Shown here: one piece after another, positions 40,134 through 49,178 of the stretch | How positions within the stretch are numbered: position 1 is the first letter of the stretch | Layout: every line of letters starts with the position of its first letter | Assembly: GCA_964409775.1 (NCBI GenBank) | Contig: CAYPEI010000001.1 | Location: 248,001-312,000 of the forward strand | Source: JAHBXL01 sp964409775 | GTDB lineage: Bacteria; Planctomycetota; Phycisphaerae; Phycisphaerales; UBA1924 | Direction of reading: 5' to 3' | DNA: 64,000 bases | Program-made: the position numbers and the translations under genes | Notes under the pieces: model-generated | Seen by the model: only the letters and a program-made list of their open reading frames with translations | Databases searched by the model: none | What the model was told of the DNA's origin: nothing

Positions 40134-40715
40134 ATGCTGCCGTTCGACAAAGATGTGCTTACAACCGGCGAGGTTGCCAAGATCTGCAATGTTGCGCCGC
40201 GGACGGTGTCCAAGTGGTTCGACACGGGCCAACTCAAGGGGTACCGGATCCCGGGTTCCAAGGACCGGCGGATTCCCGTTTCGCAACTGGTTCGCTTCAT
40301 GAAGGAGCACGGCATCCCGTTTGACGGGGTCGCCGGCGGCAAGACCCGCATCCTCGTCGTTGATGACGAGACCGAGGTTGTCGAAGCGCTGGGCAAGGCG
40401 CTGGCCGAGCAAGCCAACTACGAAGTCCGCACCGCCACGACCGCGTTCGAGGCCGGCATCGAGTGCGAGCGGTTCAAGCCGCATGTCCTGCTGCTCGATG
40501 CTCACCTCGGCGGGGCCGAGGCCAAGGCGCTCGCCGGGCTTGTCCACAAGGACGACGACCTTCAACTCACCAAAGTCATCGCCATGAGCGGGCAGATGAC
40601 CGAAGGTCAACTGCAGGGCCTGCGCACGCAGGGCTTTGACAGTTACCTCCGCAAGCCGTTCGCGGTGCGGCAGGTCATCGAGGCGATCGAGCACTCGACA
40701 AACCTCGTCCACTGA
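40134..40715 (+). CDS. Response regulator with N-terminal excisionase-type HTH
   Basis: A DNA-binding two-component regulator with reversed order, 193 aa. Residues 9-60 are a MerR/excisionase-like winged helix (LTTGEVAKICNVAPRTVSKWFDTGQL..GYRIPGSKDRRIPVSQLVRFM). Residues 72-190 are a complete receiver domain: DDE at 77-79, phospho-acceptor Asp122 in LLLDAHLGG, Ser152 in AMSGQ and Lys174 in YLRKPF. ATG 40134 has GCGAGG upstream and is the natural start. The long frame back to 39597 is not coding-like. No histidine kinase is adjacent. A strong terminator follows. Confidence 0.88.
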   Translation: MLPFDKDVLTTGEVAKICNVAPRTVSKWFDTGQLKGYRIPGSKDRRIPVSQLVRFMKEHGIPFDGVAGGKTRILVVDDETEVVEALGKALAEQANYEVRTATTAFEAGIECERFKPHVLLLDAHLGGAEAKALAGLVHKDDDLQLTKVIAMSGQMTEGQLQGLRTQGFDSYLRKPFAVRQVIEAIEHSTNLVH

Positions 40716-40760
40716 CGTCCAGAGGCGGCCCGCGCCGACCAGCAACCAGCAGACTCGTGC

Positions 40761-40794
40761 AGGCCCCGCGTCGATGATGCGGGGCCTGTTGTTT
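40761..40794 (+). terminator. Rho-independent terminator of the regulator gene
   Basis: AGGCCCCGC (40761-40769) pairs with GCGGGGCCT (40779-40787), followed by GTTGTTT. It lies 45 bp past the stop. Confidence 0.8.
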
Positions 40795-40837
40795 CGCGGT
40801 GTTGCCGACGTAGTTCGTTTCGTCGCCGACCGCCCGT

Positions 40838-42148
40838 TCAGAAATCGCGTCGAACGAAGATCAGCGTGGCCGCTCCGAGAACCACGAGTTCGAAGGCGAG
40901 CGATGTGCCAACTACCCACGCGAGTGAACGGTTGTCCAGCGCTTCCTCCGCAGCGCCGGCGTCCTCGTCGCCACTGGCCTCCATGATGACTTTCAGGAAG
41001 CCCTCCATGTCGCTCTTGTCGATCACGAAGCGCTGGAAGAGCCGCTTGGTTTCGCCGGTCTTGGGCAGAACCGCGTTCATCGCGTAGATCCGCCGGTGCC
41101 AGGTGGTCGTGGACCGCGAGGTCTCCCGCAGCGGCGTGACCTCGCCTTCAAGCCGCTCGATCTGCCGCACCACCTGCGCGCGATTGCGGACCAGGGAATC
41201 GGTGCCGCTGGCGGCATCCACCTGCCCCAGCAGCGTCCGCCCTGCTTCCAACAGGTTGCGGGTGCCGCGGCGGGATGGCCTGCGGGGATAGGGTGCGGGA
41301 GCCTGTCCCGTGGCCTGGGGCGGAGGAGCGTCCGCGGGGGTCTCTTGTGTGGCGGCCGGTCCGGTCTGCTCCGCCGGCGCCGTTACGCTCGCCGCCGGCG
41401 CGGCGGAGTCCACACCGAGTTCGAGCAGTTGCTCGTCGATGGATTGCAGCGTGTCCTTGAGCGTCTGGATCTGGCCGTCGACGCGGGCGACCTGCTGCTC
41501 CTGCCGAAGCCGCTGGTCGAGCATGAACTGCTCGACGCTGGCGGTGAGCCAGGAGGCGAGCCAGATGAGGATCGTCGCGAGCAGCGCGAGCAGCGTGGAC
41601 CGGGTAAGCATCCCCACGAGCGCACAGACACTGAACAGGTAACTGAAGAACAGGACCATGAGGGGGACCGCAAGCAGCGGCCTTGCGTCCCAAACGCCGC
41701 CGCGGATTCCGATGACCAGCACCGCGCCGACGGCGAACACCATCGCCTGCAGGACGACGAACATGAGGCCCGCGGCGTATTTGGTCAGGAACAGCCTGAG
41801 CCGGCTGATGGGCTTGGAGAGCACGAGTTCCACCGCGCCACCGGAGACCATCTCCGGGATCATGCCGGCGGTCGAGATCAGCGCGAGGATGGTCGCGCCC
41901 CAGGCGAGCCAGAGGTTGATCCCGAACCACGAGAACAGGAACTTGTAGAACCCTCCGGGCGATACGGCCTTCGTCGACAGGAACGGGATGTCCGCGGTCA
42001 TACCGAAGGCGACGATGCCCCGATCGTTGTTCGAGGGAATGGCGAGCGCGGCCACAACCGCGACGGAGATCGCCAGCACGATCCAGAACAGTTTCCGGCT
42101 GTTCAGTTCCCGATACGCATCGAGAAAGATGGCCAGCGTCTGCCTCAT
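40838..42148 (-). CDS. ABC-2-type transporter permease
   Basis: Membrane subunit paired with the overlapping ATPase gene, 436 aa. Helices: LFWIVLAISVAVVAALAIPS near 20, LAWGATILALISTAGMIPEMVSGG near 85 (with the ELVLSKPISRLRLFLTKY signature of ABC-2 permeases), FVVLQAMVFAVGAVLVIGI, LAVPLMVLFFSYLFSVCALVGML and LLALLATILIWLASWL, and a last helix at the C-terminus (WVVGTSLAFELVVLGAATLIFV). Between helices five and six lies a soluble domain of about 180 residues with a coiled-coil stretch and a Pro/Ala-rich part. ATG 42148 overlaps the ATPase stop (ATGA). Substrate unknown. Confidence 0.83.
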   Translation of the reverse strand: MRQTLAIFLDAYRELNSRKLFWIVLAISVAVVAALAIPSNNDRGIVAFGMTADIPFLSTKAVSPGGFYKFLFSWFGINLWLAWGATILALISTAGMIPEMVSGGAVELVLSKPISRLRLFLTKYAAGLMFVVLQAMVFAVGAVLVIGIRGGVWDARPLLAVPLMVLFFSYLFSVCALVGMLTRSTLLALLATILIWLASWLTASVEQFMLDQRLRQEQQVARVDGQIQTLKDTLQSIDEQLLELGVDSAAPAASVTAPAEQTGPAATQETPADAPPPQATGQAPAPYPRRPSRRGTRNLLEAGRTLLGQVDAASGTDSLVRNRAQVVRQIERLEGEVTPLRETSRSTTTWHRRIYAMNAVLPKTGETKRLFQRFVIDKSDMEGFLKVIMEASGDEDAGAAEEALDNRSLAWVVGTSLAFELVVLGAATLIFVRRDF

Positions 42149-43338
42149 CGGGCGTCCTCCGCGGCTTGCACGAGGCCGGAGCGGGCCGCGTTGCCGGATT
42201 CGCGTCTGCTGGTGCTGGCCGCGCCGGGTGCAAGCGTCTGCCCGGTTGTCGGGTCGGTGACAGCCTTCATGAACAGGTCTTCGAGCGACCATCGCACGGG
42301 GCGGATGGCCCGGATCGTCATCCCCGCGCGACGCAGCGCATCGATCACGGGCTGGAACTCTGCGGCCTCCTCGGTCTGGACCTGGATCGTCACCGCGTTT
42401 GGTGAACTCCCAGCCTGCTCGACCGTCACTCGCGTCCCCGAACTCCCAATCAACAGGCCTCTCAGCGTCGGTTCGGCCGGCGATGCGGGTGGATCGAACG
42501 TGGCGATGCCGCTGAGCGTGGCAGGGAGTTGGGCGGCCTGCCCGGCGGTGCCACCGGAGATTGCGACCTCGATCTCGTATCGGCGACTGTCGCGTGTCAG
42601 TTCGTCAATCGTTCCCTGCGACGAAACGACCCCCTGCACGAGGATGGCAACGCGGTCGCAGACCATCTCGAGTTCGCTCAGCAGGTGGGAGTTCAGGAAG
42701 ACGGTGCGGCCCTCATCGCGGATGCGGGCCAGGATTGTGCGGATGTCCCGCCGGCCAACAGGGTCGACGCCGTCGGTCGGCTCGTCCAGCACCACCAGGT
42801 CCGGGTCGCCCATCAGCGAGTTGGCGATCCCCAGCCGCTGCCGCATGCCCTTCGAGAAACCCTTCACCTTCTTGTGGGACCAGTTCGACAGGCCCACCAG
42901 GTCAAGAAGTTCGCCGCTGCGCTTCTTGCGCACCACACGCGGCACATCGGACAGAGCGCCGAAGAAGTCCAGCACCTGCGAGGCGGTCAGGTATTCAGGG
43001 AATCGGTGATGCTCGGGCAGATATCCCACCCGCCGGAGATTGGCCTTGTCGCCGACGGGAGCGCCGAGGAATGTCCCATCGCAGCGTGTCGGGCTGATGA
43101 CCGTCATCAGGATCTTCACCAGCGTGCTCTTGCCCGCGCCGTTCGGACCGAGGAGCCCGAAGACCGAGCCCCGGTGGACCCGCATGTCGATCCCGCGCAG
43201 GGCGTGCACCTGTCCGCGGCCGAAACGGCCCTTGTACAACTTCTCGACGTTGGAAAGGTCGATCACCCAGTCGCCGGAGTATCGGCCCGACGCGCGGGTC
43301 GCGGGTGCGGCGGAGGGTGCGTTGGTCGCGGTCGTCAC
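42145..43338 (-). CDS. ABC transporter ATP-binding protein
   Basis: Energy subunit for the overlapping ABC-2 permease, 397 aa. Walker A GPNGAGKSTLVKILM, Q-loop region YLPEHHRFPEYLTASQVLDFFG, signature FSKGMRQRLGIANSLM, Walker B LVVLDEPTDGVDP and switch His in FLNSHLLSELEMV. The C-terminal 150 residues beyond the ATPase core are typical of exporters with an extra regulatory domain. Residues 1-30 are an Ala/Ser-rich extension. ATG 43338 begins MTTATNAPSAAPATRAS. Confidence 0.92.
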   Translation of the reverse strand: MTTATNAPSAAPATRASGRYSGDWVIDLSNVEKLYKGRFGRGQVHALRGIDMRVHRGSVFGLLGPNGAGKSTLVKILMTVISPTRCDGTFLGAPVGDKANLRRVGYLPEHHRFPEYLTASQVLDFFGALSDVPRVVRKKRSGELLDLVGLSNWSHKKVKGFSKGMRQRLGIANSLMGDPDLVVLDEPTDGVDPVGRRDIRTILARIRDEGRTVFLNSHLLSELEMVCDRVAILVQGVVSSQGTIDELTRDSRRYEIEVAISGGTAGQAAQLPATLSGIATFDPPASPAEPTLRGLLIGSSGTRVTVEQAGSSPNAVTIQVQTEEAAEFQPVIDALRRAGMTIRAIRPVRWSLEDLFMKAVTDPTTGQTLAPGAASTSRRESGNAARSGLVQAAEDAR

Positions 43339-43392
43339 TCAAGGCTCCTGTCCGAGGGAGGCGAACCGGGCGGCGAGCAGGGCGCGGGCGTT

Positions 43393-44091
43393 TCAGCGAA
43401 TTGGGCGCTTGCGGGCAACGATGTGGAAGACATGCCAGTGCTTGGGATTCCCGCCCGCATCATTGTCGTCCTTTTCCTCGATGCGGAACTCTTCTACCTC
43501 CAAGGGCCGGAGGAGATCCCTGGCGCGGGCTTCGGTCTGGTGTGATCGGTCGGGGATCGCCGCCCATGAGTCGCGGTCGCCGAAGAACTGTCCGGCGAAT
43601 CGGCCGCCGGGCTCGATCGACTCGACGATCTTCGACCACAAGGCGTCGAAGTGCCGGGGCTCGCAGAAGGGGAGGGAGAACGATGCATTGACAAGCCGGG
43701 CGCCGGGCAGCGTCAGGCCTTCGAACGCGGCCACCCTGGCCGTAAGGGCGCCGCGGACGGCCGTGGCGACCCGGGGCAGCAGCAGATCGAAGGCGTTGGG
43801 GTGGGAATCGATTGCTAGCACCCGCCAGCCGCGCCGGAGCAGTTCGAGCGTGTCGCGCCCCTCGCCGCACCCCAGGTCGATCGCCAGCGGTGCGTCTGTT
43901 TGTGCGCTGCGGACTGCATCGATCTCTCGTTCGCGGTCGAAGCGATCGAGCGCCGACAGGAGCGTCTCCCGCGGAGGCTTGCCAAGGACGACCTTGAAGT
44001 AGCCCGGCCAGTCACGCTTCTCGGCATAGTGCTGGGCTTTCGGGGTCGCCTTGGATGGCTTGTCGTCGGGCGTTGGCGGAAGAGTGGTCAT
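43393..44091 (-). CDS. Class I SAM-dependent methyltransferase (TehB-like)
   Basis: A methyltransferase of unknown substrate, 232 aa. Motif I is AIDLGCGEGRDTLELLRRG with the acidic motif II residue in VLAIDSHPNAF. FDALWSKIVESIEPGGRFAGQFFGDRDSW is the motif III/IV region. The first 55 residues (PKAQHYAEKRDWPGYFKVVLG) match the extension seen in tellurite resistance-type and related methyltransferases. ATG 44091 is only 13 bp from the divergent UbiD-type start. A TACATT box is found 12 bp upstream. The frame back to 44118 would run into the neighbour. Confidence 0.82.
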   Translation of the reverse strand: MTTLPPTPDDKPSKATPKAQHYAEKRDWPGYFKVVLGKPPRETLLSALDRFDREREIDAVRSAQTDAPLAIDLGCGEGRDTLELLRRGWRVLAIDSHPNAFDLLLPRVATAVRGALTARVAAFEGLTLPGARLVNASFSLPFCEPRHFDALWSKIVESIEPGGRFAGQFFGDRDSWAAIPDRSHQTEARARDLLRPLEVEEFRIEEKDDNDAGGNPKHWHVFHIVARKRPIR

Positions 44092-44096
44092 ACGCT
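44091..44096 (+). promoter_or_regulatory. -10 element TACGCT, 8 bp before the UbiD-type ATG
   Basis: TACGCT is followed by GTGCACCA and ATG 44105. The box starts inside the divergent methyltransferase start codon. Confidence 0.4.
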
Positions 44097-44104
44097 GTGC
44101 ACCA

Positions 44105-46213
44105 ATGTACGAGAACACGCGCGAGTTCGTCGCCGCACTTGAGCGGGCCGGAGAACTGAAGCGTATTTCCGCTCAGGTCTCTCCGGTGCTCGAAGTCACT
44201 GAACTGGCCGATCGGGAGAGCAAATCTCCGGCGCCAAGCCTGCCGAGCGAGGCGACGCGCCGGACAGACCCGCGGTTTCATCACCTCGGCGGCCGGGCGC
44301 TGCTCCTGGAGAGTATCGAGGGGTCTGAGATTCCTGTGCTGATCAACCAGTTCGGCAGTTACCGCCGGATGGAGATGGCACTGGGCTGCAACGACGGTGC
44401 GGGCGCCGATCTTCAATCCGGCCATACCCCCGGAGGGCTGGAGGCGCTCGCGGAGCGACTCGGCAGGCTCATCAAGCCCGAGCCACCGCCGACGCTGATG
44501 GCGAAACTGAAGAAACTCCCGGAACTGCTGGAACTCGCGAAGATCCCGCCGAGGAAGGTCCGCTCGGGGCCGTGCCAGCAGACTGTGATACGCGGCATGG
44601 ATGTCGACCTCACGCGTCTGCCGCTGCTGCGCTGCTGGCCGCATGATGGCGACTTCGCCGCGATGGGTTATCCGCCGAATGTGAACGATGGCATCCCCGG
44701 GCTCGGCTCCGGCGTGGAGTGGGATCGCCTCTACCGCGGCCGGTACATCACGCTCGGCACGATCCACACCATCCATGCCGATGACCGTGACCACCCGAAC
44801 CCTCCCAGCCGCAACGTCGGCATGTACCGCGTGCAACTTCTCGGCAAGCAGCGGATGGCGATGCACTGGCACATGCACCACGACGGAGCGCGACACTGGC
44901 GCTCGTGGAAGGCTCGCGGCGAGAAGATGCCGGTCGCGATCGCGCTGGGGGGCGAGAGCGTGATGCCGTACGCGGCGACCGCGCCGATGCCGCCGGGGAT
45001 CAGCGAACTGTTGCTGGCGGGATTCCTGAACCGGGGCGGCATCCCGCTCTGCCGCGGCGTGACGGTGCCGCTGGATGTCCCGGCGAACGCCGAGATCGTG
45101 ATCGAAGGGTACGTGAGCAACGAGGCGGGCACGCCGGGGTTCGATCCACGCGTCGCCGGGGCCGCGCTCGGGCCGGGTGCGGTGTTCGAGGGACCGTTTG
45201 GAGATCACACAGGGTTTTATTCACTTCCGGATCGATACCCGGTCATGGAAGTGACCGCGATCTCACACCGGCGCGATCCGATCTTCCCCGCAACTGTCGT
45301 CGGCTTGCCGCCGCAGGAAGACTACTTCATGGGGAAGGCGACGGAGCGGCTGTTCCTGCCGCTGCTGCGCACGATCATCCATGACATCGTTGATTACGAC
45401 CTCCCGATGTTCGGCGCGTTCCACAACTGCGCGTTCCTGAAAGTCAAGAAGGAGTACCCGCTGCAGGCGCGGCGCGTGATGCACTCGGTCTGGGGGGCGG
45501 GGCAGATGGCCTGGACCAAGACGATTGTCGTCGTCGACGAGGATGTCGATGTGCACGACACAACCGCGGTGCTGCGGGCGGTGGGGGAGCAGTGTGTGCC
45601 GGGGCGGGACACCGAACTGGTCCGCGGCCCGTTGGACATTCTCGATCACGCCGCGCCGCACCTTGGCGCGGGAGGAAAGATGGGCTTCGATGCGACGCGC
45701 AAGCACGATGCGGCCGAGACGCATCGGGCCTTGGATCCGCTGGCGGCAGAGTTGTGCGCGGCCGGTCCGATCGGCCCTGCGCTTGGCGATGCTGCGCGGC
45801 AAGCAGAGGCTCGCATCCGCGAGTTGCCAGGTGTGCTCGATGCCCGCATTCCCGCGGAACTCGGCGGCTGGTGGCTGCTGCTGCGTTCCGATGGTTCAAG
45901 CGGCATCGGTCAGAAACTCGTCATGGTCCTCGGCGGTCTGGCCGATGCCATTTCCCTCCCGAGATGGATCGTCGTGGTGGGGCCGGATGCCGACTTGGCC
46001 AACATCGACGATGCGCTGTTTCATTGGATGGCCAACACGGCGCCCGACCGAGACCGCTCCCTCAGCAAATGCGGCCGCCGCGTTGCGTTCGACGCTTCCC
46101 CGAAACGCGCTGGCGAGACGATCAACGGGTTTCCTGTTCGCGACTGGCCGCCGCTTCTGAAGATGACGGAGGAGGTCAGGCTGAGAGCCGGAGCGATGAC
46201 GAAGTCATCCTGA
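44105..46213 (+). CDS. UbiD-family (prenyl-FMN) decarboxylase
   Basis: Non-oxidative decarboxylase of an aromatic or unsaturated acid using prenylated FMN. In bacteria this family includes UbiD and the menaquinone-pathway enzyme MqnL. The 702-aa product is longer than UbiD (about 500). Family text includes IPVLINQFGSYRRMEMALG near 78-96, LPLLRCWPHDGDF, the substrate-cofactor region NVGMYRVQLLGKQRMAMHWHMHHDGARHW (about 238-266), GGESVMPYAATAPMP and EAGTPGFDPRVAGAALGPGAVFEGPFGDHTGFYSLPDRYPVMEVTAI. The C-terminal 200 residues carry IVVVDEDVDVHD and are family-consistent. ATG 44105 fits the -10 box. The matching prenyltransferase UbiX is not in the window. Confidence 0.85.
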   Translation: MYENTREFVAALERAGELKRISAQVSPVLEVTELADRESKSPAPSLPSEATRRTDPRFHHLGGRALLLESIEGSEIPVLINQFGSYRRMEMALGCNDGAGADLQSGHTPGGLEALAERLGRLIKPEPPPTLMAKLKKLPELLELAKIPPRKVRSGPCQQTVIRGMDVDLTRLPLLRCWPHDGDFAAMGYPPNVNDGIPGLGSGVEWDRLYRGRYITLGTIHTIHADDRDHPNPPSRNVGMYRVQLLGKQRMAMHWHMHHDGARHWRSWKARGEKMPVAIALGGESVMPYAATAPMPPGISELLLAGFLNRGGIPLCRGVTVPLDVPANAEIVIEGYVSNEAGTPGFDPRVAGAALGPGAVFEGPFGDHTGFYSLPDRYPVMEVTAISHRRDPIFPATVVGLPPQEDYFMGKATERLFLPLLRTIIHDIVDYDLPMFGAFHNCAFLKVKKEYPLQARRVMHSVWGAGQMAWTKTIVVVDEDVDVHDTTAVLRAVGEQCVPGRDTELVRGPLDILDHAAPHLGAGGKMGFDATRKHDAAETHRALDPLAAELCAAGPIGPALGDAARQAEARIRELPGVLDARIPAELGGWWLLLRSDGSSGIGQKLVMVLGGLADAISLPRWIVVVGPDADLANIDDALFHWMANTAPDRDRSLSKCGRRVAFDASPKRAGETINGFPVRDWPPLLKMTEEVRLRAGAMTKSS

Positions 46214-46246
46214 TCCCTCGATCACGTCTTTCGCGTTGCGCTGTCC

Positions 46247-47152
46247 TCACGGCAGGTAATACTCGGGGATGGACTGTCCGAGGTACGTGATGCTGCGCTG
46301 CCGGTAGGGCGACTGGTCCTGGTAGTTCTGCGGGGGTTCGTCGTAACTCTCGAGATACATCTTCACCAGCGATGCGTTGGCCTTGAAGAACGCCGCGTGT
46401 CCGTCCGCGAACGAGATGTTGTACCCCTGTGTCCCGTGGTTGTTCCACGGGTCCGGCCAGTTGTTGATCCCATCGGGCCGTCCCACACTGGGAAGGATGG
46501 ACTGGTCGTTGTCGTTGTCGATGATGAGGTAGCACCTGTCCGGGAACGTGACGTTGCTCTGCTTCTTGAGCAGGTTCCGGGTCTGCAGGGTGAAGACGAT
46601 CGGCATCTGGTCGCGGTTCCATCCCAACTGGTCGCCGACGGTCACCGGGGGCGGCACGACGATTGGTCGCCCGTCGAGGTACTTGCCCGCGGTGAACCAC
46701 GCACGAATCTCGTAACTGTGCCCGCCCTGGTCGTCGAACCGGTCCCTCCCCGCCCAGTAGGTGTCGCGGATGAAGTCGCGTCCGTACACGTCCTGCACTT
46801 CCGAGCCCTGGTCATCGCTCAGCATCACATCCGGGCGGATCACGTTCCGCGTCGATGGGCACACGGCGACGTTGTAATCGGCGATGTACTCGGGGAACAA
46901 CCATCCGATGTTGTCCTCCCAGTCGAAGTACGCGGGGATGAAGTACCCCTGCCGCACGTCGTTCGAATAGGCGTTGCACGCCAAGGCCATCTGCCGCGCG
47001 TTGGACAGACACTTGGCCCGGCGGGCCGACTCTCTTGCGGCGCCCAGAGCGGGCAGCAGAAGCCCCACCAGCAGCGCGATGATCGCAATCACCACAAGCA
47101 ACTCGATGAGCGTGAATCCACGTCCCGCCGGTCTGCCGGGGTGCCATCCCAT
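46247..47152 (-). CDS. Prepilin-like protein with H-X9-DG-type C-terminus
   Basis: An exported pseudopilin-like protein of a class common in planctomycetes, 301 aa. Leader MGWHPGRPAGRGFTLIELLVVIAIIALLVGLLLPAL with the peptidase site Gly-Phe (cleavage RG|FTLIE) and Glu5. The next part (AARESARRAKCLSNARQMALACNAYSND) is typical of this class. The C-terminal marker is NISFADGHAAFFK. The last 40 residues are Tyr/Gln-rich. ATG 47152 lies 7 bp from a TAGACT box. It lies apart from the main pseudopilin genes and its function is not known. Confidence 0.85.
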   Translation of the reverse strand: MGWHPGRPAGRGFTLIELLVVIAIIALLVGLLLPALGAARESARRAKCLSNARQMALACNAYSNDVRQGYFIPAYFDWEDNIGWLFPEYIADYNVAVCPSTRNVIRPDVMLSDDQGSEVQDVYGRDFIRDTYWAGRDRFDDQGGHSYEIRAWFTAGKYLDGRPIVVPPPVTVGDQLGWNRDQMPIVFTLQTRNLLKKQSNVTFPDRCYLIIDNDNDQSILPSVGRPDGINNWPDPWNNHGTQGYNISFADGHAAFFKANASLVKMYLESYDEPPQNYQDQSPYRQRSITYLGQSIPEYYLP

Positions 47153-47159
47153 GACCCTG

Positions 47160-47165
47160 AGTCTA
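47160..47165 (-). promoter_or_regulatory. -10 element TAGACT, 7 bp before the ATG
   Basis: Minus-strand TAGACT, then CAGGGTC and ATG 47152, predicting a near-leaderless mRNA. Confidence 0.45.
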
Positions 47166-47220
47166 CCGCAAGATTCCGGGTCCATCCCGGCAAATTGCCG
47201 ATGAACCTCGCTTGTGGCGG

Positions 47221-47249
47221 TTGGTTCTGCGGCGATCTTCGGGTAGTCT
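47221..47249 (+). promoter_or_regulatory. Sigma70-type promoter of the dockerin-tailed protein
   Basis: TTGGTT (47221-47226), a 17-bp spacer and TAGTCT (47244-47249) lie 50 bp before ATG 47300. Confidence 0.6.
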
Positions 47250-47299
47250 GCTCGCTCGGGACGAGCCTGCCTTCAGAACGTCGCCCACGGGAGCCACGA

Positions 47300-48970
47300 A
47301 TGAACCCTCCGACCTTTGCGACCCGCGTCGCCGCCTGCCTCTCCGTTTCCGCGGCACTCCCCGCAGCGGCCCAACAGAATCAGGTACTCGTCGACTTCAC
47401 GGGGGCCTCGATCCCCTCGCTCAGCACCAACCCGCCTGATGTCGTGCGGACCTCCACGGCCACGATCTTCACGTCCCCGGGCTACCGCTTTGCCTTCAAC
47501 CCCGTTGTCCAGGGAACGGGTGCGATCGGCGCATCGCTGTTTCCCAGTCCCACTCCGCTGGGAGACGTCGTCAACTATTTCTCGCAGGGACAGCAGCGGT
47601 TCCTGTTTGGCGCGGTCCGCAACCCACCCGGCACCATCCCCACGAGTTTGGACAACGAGTCGCTGAGCGGCACTTTCAGCGGCCTTGCCATCAACTTCAA
47701 CTTCCGAGAAGAGGTCCTCTCGACCGGCGCCTGCCGCGCGGGCATCTACAACATCCAGAAGCCGATCTTTTTCGGGTTCAATGTCATCAGCGGCGGTGCG
47801 CTCATCGAAACTTGGGTCCCTCCCGCGCCCGTCCGTTCCGAGTTTCAGTTCGAAGGCAACCTCCAGTCCGTCCGCCAGAGCGGCGCCGCCCCGGCTTCGG
47901 GCCCGGCGAGAATGCGGTACCTCGACGACGCGGCCTTCGGCCCCATCCTCGGTGGGATCGGTCAGGAGGACAGTTACCCGGCGATGCCCACCCCTCAGAA
48001 TGTCACCGTGGCTCAGTCTGCCTTCGGCACCACGGATTCGTTTGGCCTTCCTCCGGTCGGCGGGGTGGTGGACAACGTGTACCGGACGAGCCCCACGCGC
48101 AATATTGCGTTTCCGAACACCGACGCCTATCGCCGCGGCATCGGCCTGGCGCTGTGGCCGGCCAACCGCGACAACTGGCCGGAAGACCGCAACGGTCAGT
48201 GGACGATGGTCTGGGATCTGCTGATTCCGCAGTCGGTGTGGAACGCGGGCGGAACGATCGCGCTCATCGAAGACAATCACAACAACGCCGCCGGAGCCGA
48301 TGCGTTCATCAAGATCGTGGGTGGGCAGGCCAGGTTCGGGTATTGGACATCGGAGGCGAGTTACCTGACGCTGAGCGCGGTGCAGCCCGGGCAGTGGTTC
48401 CGGCTAGCTTTGTCGTGCGATCACTACCGGCAGTTCGCGTCGCGCGTCTTTGTCAACGGCCAGTTCGTGGGCGCCACAGGCTCTGGGTGGGTGTACGCCT
48501 CGTGCAAGGCAAGCGACCCGCGCTGGGGCGATGTTTCATCGTCAAATCCGAACGGCACCGTGGTAGCTGCCGCGACCTGGAATGGCTGGGGGCAGTTCCC
48601 CAGCCCGTGGGCCAAGTCGATGGGCACGGCCGGCGCGCCGATGGCCGCGACGATCTGCCTGTTTGCCGATCTTCAAGGCCGCGGCGAGAGCGTCTATCTG
48701 GCGAACTTCGCGTATACCGACGAGGCGATGGCCGACAGCGCGGTCGCGGCGCTCGGCGGGCCGAACGGGCTTGGCATTTTCTATCCCCGCGGCGGGAATA
48801 CCTGCCTTGCAGACTTCGACCACAATGGCATTCGAGAAGTGCCGGACATCTTCGCGTTCCTGAGCGCGTGGTTCGCGATGAGCCCCAGCGCAGACATCGA
48901 CGGCGTTCCAGGGATCGGAGTGCCGGATATCTTCGCGTTCCTGAGTCTCTGGTTCGCCGGGTGCCCCTGA
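47300..48970 (+). CDS. Secreted protein with C-terminal dockerin-like repeat
   Basis: An exported protein of unknown function, 556 aa. The signal peptide is MNPPTFATRVAACLSVSAALPAAAQ (1-25). A long beta-rich domain with Asn/Gly/Phe-rich text follows and may be LamG/concanavalin-like (WTMVWDLLIPQSVWNAGGTIALIEDNHNN; SYLTLSAVQPGQWFRLALSCDHY). The last 55 residues hold two similar repeat units, DFDHNGIREVPDIFAFLSAWF and DIDGVPGIGVPDIFAFLSLWF, ending AGCP. This is a dockerin-like calcium repeat with Cys near its start and end. ATG 47300 has GGGAG upstream. An adjacent protease has the same tail. Confidence 0.8.
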   Translation: MNPPTFATRVAACLSVSAALPAAAQQNQVLVDFTGASIPSLSTNPPDVVRTSTATIFTSPGYRFAFNPVVQGTGAIGASLFPSPTPLGDVVNYFSQGQQRFLFGAVRNPPGTIPTSLDNESLSGTFSGLAINFNFREEVLSTGACRAGIYNIQKPIFFGFNVISGGALIETWVPPAPVRSEFQFEGNLQSVRQSGAAPASGPARMRYLDDAAFGPILGGIGQEDSYPAMPTPQNVTVAQSAFGTTDSFGLPPVGGVVDNVYRTSPTRNIAFPNTDAYRRGIGLALWPANRDNWPEDRNGQWTMVWDLLIPQSVWNAGGTIALIEDNHNNAAGADAFIKIVGGQARFGYWTSEASYLTLSAVQPGQWFRLALSCDHYRQFASRVFVNGQFVGATGSGWVYASCKASDPRWGDVSSSNPNGTVVAAATWNGWGQFPSPWAKSMGTAGAPMAATICLFADLQGRGESVYLANFAYTDEAMADSAVAALGGPNGLGIFYPRGGNTCLADFDHNGIREVPDIFAFLSAWFAMSPSADIDGVPGIGVPDIFAFLSLWFAGCP

Positions 48971-48982
48971 TGAAGTCCCGGC

Positions 48983-49001
48983 ACCGGACTCCGCGTCCGG
49001 T
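48983..49001 (+). terminator. Hairpin after the dockerin-tailed gene
   Basis: ACCGGAC (48983-48989) with GTCCGGT (48995-49001) and a 5-nt loop, 12 bp past the stop. No strong T tract. Confidence 0.45.
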
Positions 49002-49073
49002 TCAGGAGCAGCCGGCGGTCTGGAGTCGCCTGTCTGGACCTGAGCGCACTTGACCGGAACTTGCCCTCGTTCC

Positions 49074-49101
49074 TTGTGATCCGCGAGATCCGGAGTAAAC
49101 T
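49074..49101 (+). promoter_or_regulatory. Sigma70-type promoter of the metzincin gene
   Basis: TTGTGA (49074-49079), a 16-bp spacer and TAAACT (49096-49101) lie 77 bp before GTG 49179. Confidence 0.55.
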
Positions 49102-49178
49102 GGAACTTTGACCCCCGCGCGGCGTGGCGCGGTGGCTGCAACCGGCCCGAGTTTTCACCCTTTCCCGGCAGGTCACCC

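Noticed and set aside
41096..43009. 637-codon plus-strand frame over the ABC transporter genes
   Set aside because: Runs antisense to a permease and an ATPase with all motifs present. No recognisable domain in the translation.
46397..47299. N-terminal extension of the dockerin-tailed protein frame
   Set aside because: Overlaps the prepilin-like gene on the other strand. The signal peptide, ribosome site and promoter all point to ATG 47300.
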